A DNA stretch of 64,000 bases from Leptospira harrisiae (lineage in GTDB: Bacteria > Spirochaetota > Leptospiria > Leptospirales > Leptospiraceae): the NCBI RefSeq assembly GCF_002811945.1, contig NZ_NPDX01000001.1, forward strand, positions 310,001 to 374,000. Reading direction: 5' to 3'. This document shows positions 62,525 through 64,000 of this stretch, piece after piece. Position numbers and translations under genes: made by a program. The notes under the pieces were generated by a model. That model was not told the origin of the DNA. It saw nothing but the letters and a program-made list of their open reading frames with translations, and searched no databases. Each line of letters starts with the position of its first letter. Position 1 is the first letter of the stretch.

Positions 62525-64000
62525 TTAGATATCAACCATGTCGATTTGAGAGTTAACAGCAGGATCATCATCGCCTGGTGTCAAACGTGTGTAAGTTCCG
62601 TCAGATTCTAAAACTCTTGCTTGTGTGTTATCACGAAGGAGAAGTTCCAGGATTTTACTGATTCTTTTTTTATGTTTATCCTGTAAGATCGGAAACATAA
62701 CTTCAATTCGACGAAGAAAGTTTCTTGGCATACAATCGGCAGATGCCAAATAAACATCTGGTTTTCCGCCGTTTTCAAAACTATAAATTCGTGAATGTTC
62801 TAAGTATCTTCCGACAATGGAGCGAACATTGATGCGATCAGAAACTCCTGGAATTCCGGGCCTTAAACAACAGATCCCCCGAATGATTAAATCAATTTTA
62901 ACTCCCGCTTGTGAAGCCTCGTAAAGTTTTAAAATGATATCAGGATCTACAAGAGAGTTCATTTTAAATATGACACGAGCTTGTTTTCCGTTTTTTGCAT
63001 TGTCTGTTTCTCTTTGGATCAGATGGAGAAACTCTTCTTTTAAAAAAGTAGGAGCGGCATAAATTTTAGAAAGCCTAGGCATTTTACCTGAACTTGTGAT
63101 GGTGTTGAAAAGAATCGCAACATCTTCAGTGATTTCAGGATTTGCCGTGAACAAACTTAAGTCTGTATAAAACCTGGCAGTGGTCGAGTTATAGTTTCCT
63201 GTTCCTAGGTGTACATAACGATTGAGTTTATCATCTTCTCTGCGTACGATGAGTAACATCTTACAATGGATTTTAAGTCCGACCACACCATAAACAACGT
63301 GAACACCACTATCCTCAAGTTTTTTGGCCCAACGAATGTTTCTTTCTTCGTCAAACCTTGCTTTGAGTTCCACAAGAACTGTAACCTGTTTGCCGTTTTC
63401 TGCTGCTTCCCCTAAATATTGGATGATGGGTGAATCTCCAGAAGTTCTATATAAGGTCATTTTGATGGCAAGGACCTTTGGGTCTTGGCTTGCTATCTTT
63501 AACATATCTTCAATCGACTTAAAACTTTCATAAGGGTGATGAAGTAAGTGATCATTTTTACGAATTTCCGAAAAGATAGATTCACTTTTTTTTGCAGCAA
63601 AACCAGATTTTGGAACAGGATATGAATATTTTAAATGGCTAGTTTTTTCTAAACTTTGAAAGAACATAAGGTCATTTAAACTGAGTAAGGTGGGAATTTC
63701 CATCACTTGGTATTCTTCCAATTCCAAAAGCCCACGTAACAATTCTTTGATGTGCCCTGCGCCAGAGTGAACATCCAAACGAACCGCATCTCCCCACATT
63801 CGGTTCTTTAATTCGTTTTTCATTGTGGCAAGAAGGTCGCCAATGTTTTGTTCTTCATTGATGGAGATATCCGCATCTCTTACTATTTTGAATGTATGAA
63901 TTTGTTTTACATTCATTCCAAAGAAAAGGTCACCTAAATGAAGTTTGATGATCTCTTCTAGAGGGAAATACCTTCTCACGTCAGTTTCTTTGTTTTGTGG
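62525..64000 (-). CDS. ppk1: Polyphosphate kinase 1, 5' end outside window
   Basis: The C-terminal 490 or so residues of PPK1, which builds polyphosphate from ATP. The frame is open to the window edge, so the start lies beyond. Conserved pieces include HHPYESF, IKMTLYRTS, VELKARFDEE, GLKIHCKMLLI with the autophosphorylated histidine, GTGNYNSTTA, and LEHSRIYSF with a second histidine. ADCMPRNFLRRIEVM and the C-terminal RTQARVLESDG-like end (here DNTQARVLESDGTY) are standard. A GTG 21 bases from the window edge is internal. Confidence 0.96.
   Translation of the reverse strand, partial: PQNKETDVRRYFPLEEIIKLHLGDLFFGMNVKQIHTFKIVRDADISINEEQNIGDLLATMKNELKNRMWGDAVRLDVHSGAGHIKELLRGLLELEEYQVMEIPTLLSLNDLMFFQSLEKTSHLKYSYPVPKSGFAAKKSESIFSEIRKNDHLLHHPYESFKSIEDMLKIASQDPKVLAIKMTLYRTSGDSPIIQYLGEAAENGKQVTVLVELKARFDEERNIRWAKKLEDSGVHVVYGVVGLKIHCKMLLIVRREDDKLNRYVHLGTGNYNSTTARFYTDLSLFTANPEITEDVAILFNTITSSGKMPRLSKIYAAPTFLKEEFLHLIQRETDNAKNGKQARVIFKMNSLVDPDIILKLYEASQAGVKIDLIIRGICCLRPGIPGVSDRINVRSIVGRYLEHSRIYSFENGGKPDVYLASADCMPRNFLRRIEVMFPILQDKHKKRISKILELLLRDNTQARVLESDGTYTRLTPGDDDPAVNSQIDMVDI

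Noticed and set aside
1..64000. Mobile elements, prophage, tRNA/rRNA genes
   Set aside because: I scanned for transposase, integrase and phage genes and for tRNA-like cloverleaf motifs in the gaps and found none; tRNA detection by eye is limited.

Overview
This 64 kb window looks like a chromosomal segment of a spirochaete of the genus Leptospira, most likely from the free-living (saprophytic) side of the genus. I infer this without a database search from four things: an AT-rich sequence with A/T-rich codons, lipoprotein signals with relaxed spirochaete-type lipoboxes (such as FSNC or FMNC), envelope families that I associate with leptospires (a DUF1574-like protein, DUF1566 lipoprotein, BBP2-type porin, FecR/FN3 proteins), and the combination of a two-membrane envelope with many regulatory phosphatases. 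I see no rRNA, tRNA, CRISPR array, insertion sequence, integrase or phage gene. Genes are tightly packed, with many 4-base ATGA overlaps, and no gene-free stretch exceeds about 255 bases.

Layout. 1-5.6 kb (+): UDP-GlcNAc supply (glmS, cut by the window edge, and an alternative GlmU-type protein), an alpha/beta hydrolase, the carboxyltransferase beta subunit of a methylcrotonyl-CoA-type carboxylase, and a STAS protein. 5.7-9.4 kb: a DJ-1/PfpI protein divergent from htrA-ruvB-tonB-like. 9.4-12.9 kb (-): a beta-lactamase-fold serine hydrolase with a small partner, then an envelope protein, a lipoprotein and sufE. 12.9-19.2 kb (+): one compact run of zinc-ribbon protein, exported repeat-like protein, rsmD-like, pbpC, thioesterase, membrane SpoIIE phosphatase and an LptF/G permease. 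19.2-21.4 kb (-): a pair resembling DprE1/DprE2. 21.5-24.5 kb (+): NYN protein, MBOAT acyltransferase and an SGNH/DUF1574-like protein. 24.5-33.6 kb (-): DUF2225, truA, an outer-membrane-type protein, a lipoprotein, and then an adenylate cyclase - FecR - FN3 signalling block. 33.8-36.2 kb (+): a helical exported protein, plsC, and a tiny exported protein made of SFPD repeats behind a perfect-consensus promoter. 36.2-38.2 kb (-): an LtaS-family sulfatase-fold enzyme. 38.3-43.4 kb (+): biotin carboxylase and biotin carrier, Omp85-like protein, DUF1566 lipoprotein, and a SprA-like zincin. 43.3-47.2 kb (-): engB, a frameshifted tilS, and a GAF/SpoIIE phosphatase. 47.5-49.6 kb (+): a sigma-54 activator. 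49.6-50.7 kb (-): thiD and an alkyltransferase-like protein. 50.8-53.3 kb (+): a diiron ferritin-like protein, a CxxCH protein and a porin. 53.4-61 kb (-): a heavy-metal RND efflux system with an extra barrel-like protein and two small related exported proteins. 61.1-64 kb (-): a GlcD-type FAD oxidase and ppk1, cut by the window edge.

How the genes fit together. The beta subunit at 3.6 kb and the split biotin carboxylase/biotin carrier pair at 38.3 kb could together make one complete acyl-CoA carboxylase. Envelope building is a recurring theme (glmS/GlmU-like, pbpC, LptF/G, the DprE-like pair, MBOAT, LtaS-like, Omp85). So is signal output through SpoIIE phosphatases, STAS, cyclic AMP and sigma-54.

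The items I would look at first are the SFPD repeat protein and its promoter, the paired small PPP-ended proteins upstream of the metal pump, the DprE1/DprE2-like pair outside Actinobacteria, the A10 frameshift in tilS, and the cyclase-FecR-FN3 operon.
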